Below are positions 13,772 through 14,789 of a stretch of 14,789 bases of DNA, piece by piece. The notes beneath the pieces are model-generated. The model ran no database searches. It saw only the letters and a program-made list of their open reading frames with translations, and was not told the origin of the DNA. The translations under genes and the position numbers were made by a program. This DNA comes from an uncultured Clostridia bacterium (GTDB lineage: Bacteria > Bacillota > Clostridia > Christensenellales > Borkfalkiaceae), in assembly GCA_947589585.1 (NCBI GenBank), contig CANQCA010000028.1, positions 1 through 14,789 of the forward strand, read 5' to 3'. The first letter of the stretch is position 1, and each line of letters starts with the position of its first letter.

Positions 13772-13906
13772 GCCTTCCCCACTTCGGGGGGAAGGTGGCA
13801 CGGCCGTCCTTGCCGTGACAGATGAGGGGCAATAATGTACCACAATTGGAAGCCAACCCTCATCAGTCACCTGCGGTGACAGCTTCTCCCTTTGAAAGGG
13901 AGAAGC
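13772..13906. mobile_element. MITE-like palindromic intergenic element
   Basis: An element of about 135 bp with imperfect inverted halves. The outer hairpins are CCTTCCCC/GGGGAAGG (13773-13780, 13788-13795) on the left and GCTTCTCCCTTT/AAAGGGAGAAGC (13882-13893, 13895-13906) on the right. Inner ones are CACGGC/GCCGTG (13799-13804, 13812-13817) and GTCACC/GGTGAC (13866-13871, 13875-13880). The halves meet at GATGAGGG (13821-13828) and CCCTCATC (13857-13864). It has no coding capacity, so any mobility would rely on a transposase elsewhere. The left hairpin may also act as the mntP terminator. Confidence 0.65.
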
Positions 13907-13923
13907 CCTGCCCCCATATTTTC

Positions 13924-13952
13924 TTGACAAAAACGCCCGTATGTGGTAAAAC
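13924..13952 (+). promoter_or_regulatory. Promoter of the cation exchanger gene
   Basis: A perfect TTGACA (13924-13929) and TAAAAC (13947-13952) are 17 bp apart, with TG at 13944-13945 giving an extended -10. The leader is about 25 bases and includes AGGA (13973-13976), seven bases before the ATG at 13984. Confidence 0.8.
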
Positions 13953-13983
13953 CTTACCGAATAGAGAAAAATAGGATAAAACC

Positions 13984-14789
13984 ATGCTTTACCTTTGGAT
14001 CTTCTTACTCATCGTTGGATTTGCGCTCCTCGTGAAGGGGGCGGATTGGTTCGTGGACGGCGCCGCGGGCATTGCGGAAAAGTGCAAGATCTCTCCGCTC
14101 GTCATCGGGCTTACCGTCGTCGCATTCGGCACGAGCGCGCCCGAGCTTTGCGTCTCGGTGACTGCCGCCATCCAGCATTCGACGGGCATCGCGATCGGCA
14201 ACGTCGTCGGGAGCAATATCACCAATATTCTGCTGATCCTTGGGCTCTCCGCCCTCGTGCATACTCTTCCCGTAAAGAAAACGTCCCTGTATCTCGATAT
14301 CCCCGTCCTGCTTGTCGCGAGCGGGCTCCTCATCGGGCTTGGCGCATGGGGCGGGAACCTGGCCTGGTACGACGGGCTCATCCTTCTCGCTGTATTTGCG
14401 GGGTACATGACCCTGCTTTTCCTCAATGCGAGGAGGGAACAGCGGGCGGCAAAGCTTGCGGGCGGGCCCGCTCCCGGAGAGAACAAGCCCGAGAAAGAGC
14501 CCAAGAGCAAGGTGGGGAAATGGTTCGGAAGGATGGAGGAAAAGACTTGGTTCCTCGTCATTTTGACCCTCGTCGGGCTCGGCATGGTGGTGGGCGGCGG
14601 AACGCTCCTCGTCGAAGCGGCGAAGTATATCGCGACGCATTTCGGCGTCTCGGAGGACATCATCGGGCTCACCATCGTCGCCATCGGGACTTCGCTTCCC
14701 GAACTCGTCACTTCCGTCGTCGCGGCGGCGAAGGGGGAGACGGATATCGCCGTCGGCAACATCATCGGCAGCAATATCTTCAATATCTT
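13984..14789 (+). CDS. Calcium/sodium antiporter, YrbG/CaCA family (partial)
   Basis: The reading frame is open from ATG 13984 to the window end, giving 268 residues without a stop; the family is usually 310-370 residues, so the C-terminus is missing only because of the window edge. Both alpha-repeats are visible: VVAFGTSAPELCVSV with GNVVGSNITN near residue 75, and IVAIGTSLPELVTSV with GNIIGSNIFN at the end. The acidic residue in each PEL motif is the cation ligand in this superfamily. A charged cytoplasmic loop (about 140-182, rich in Lys and Glu) separates the two halves. Exchange of Na+ for Ca2+ is the family default; the true ion is not proven. It has its own promoter after the MITE-like element. 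Confidence 0.93.
   Translation, partial: MLYLWIFLLIVGFALLVKGADWFVDGAAGIAEKCKISPLVIGLTVVAFGTSAPELCVSVTAAIQHSTGIAIGNVVGSNITNILLILGLSALVHTLPVKKTSLYLDIPVLLVASGLLIGLGAWGGNLAWYDGLILLAVFAGYMTLLFLNARREQRAAKLAGGPAPGENKPEKEPKSKVGKWFGRMEEKTWFLVILTLVGLGMVVGGGTLLVEAAKYIATHFGVSEDIIGLTIVAIGTSLPELVTSVVAAAKGETDIAVGNIIGSNIFNI

Noticed and set aside
12560..13930. A 456-codon minus-strand frame across cls, the small gene, the riboswitch and mntP
   Set aside because: It crosses four well-supported plus-strand features, including structured RNA, and has the composition of a reversed GC-rich coding frame.

Overview
The window looks like chromosomal DNA from a moderately GC-rich, endospore-forming member of the Bacillota, probably an anaerobic Clostridia-type lineage. 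The support is a SpoIIR gene, a Clostridia-like pyruvate,phosphate dikinase (PPDK), consensus SigA-type promoters, strong purine-rich ribosome binding sites, BspA-type and InlB-type surface proteins, and a Mn2+ riboswitch upstream of mntP. I cannot name a genus from sequence alone. Most genes are housekeeping genes; the accessory character lies in the intergenic DNA.

Layout. 1-199 is repeat-like non-coding DNA ending in a promoter that fires directly onto the start codon of an RlmI-type rRNA methyltransferase (200-1363, +). Facing it, on the minus strand, is an AT-richer gene for a membrane-anchored InlB-repeat protein (1498-3078), with a hairpin terminator between the two. Next on the minus strand is ppdK (3292-5934), with its own terminator and two overlapping promoters. 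The 5935-6539 gap has no gene but holds operator-like dyads and a duplicated tRNA 3' end. tRNA-Arg(CCG) (minus) is divergent from mnmA (plus), which is translationally coupled to a MmcQ/YjbR-family gene. 8457-8882 is a block of decayed intergenic repeats that runs into the stop codon of spoIIR (minus).

Divergent from spoIIR is a compact plus-strand operon: trmL (again apparently leaderless), a small exported BspA-like leucine-rich-repeat protein, a cardiolipin synthase and an 82-residue conserved-looking protein. A new promoter then drives a yybP-ykoY (Mn2+) riboswitch with a clear terminator and mntP. A MITE-like palindromic element of about 135 bp follows, and then a Na+/Ca2+-exchanger-family gene cut off by the window end.

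How the genes relate. Three genes act on RNA modification (rlmI, mnmA, trmL), and two of these start with no leader. The operon trmL-LRR-cls-small gene joins tRNA modification to envelope genes, which looks like a shared promoter rather than a pathway. The riboswitch-mntP unit is a self-contained manganese efflux response, beside but independent of a second cation transporter. I found no CRISPR array, prophage, insertion-sequence transposase or clear defence system. The most unusual signals are the two leaderless promoters, the tRNA 3'-end duplication, the paired ATTTCGA-N6-TCGAAAT dyads, and the repeat families.
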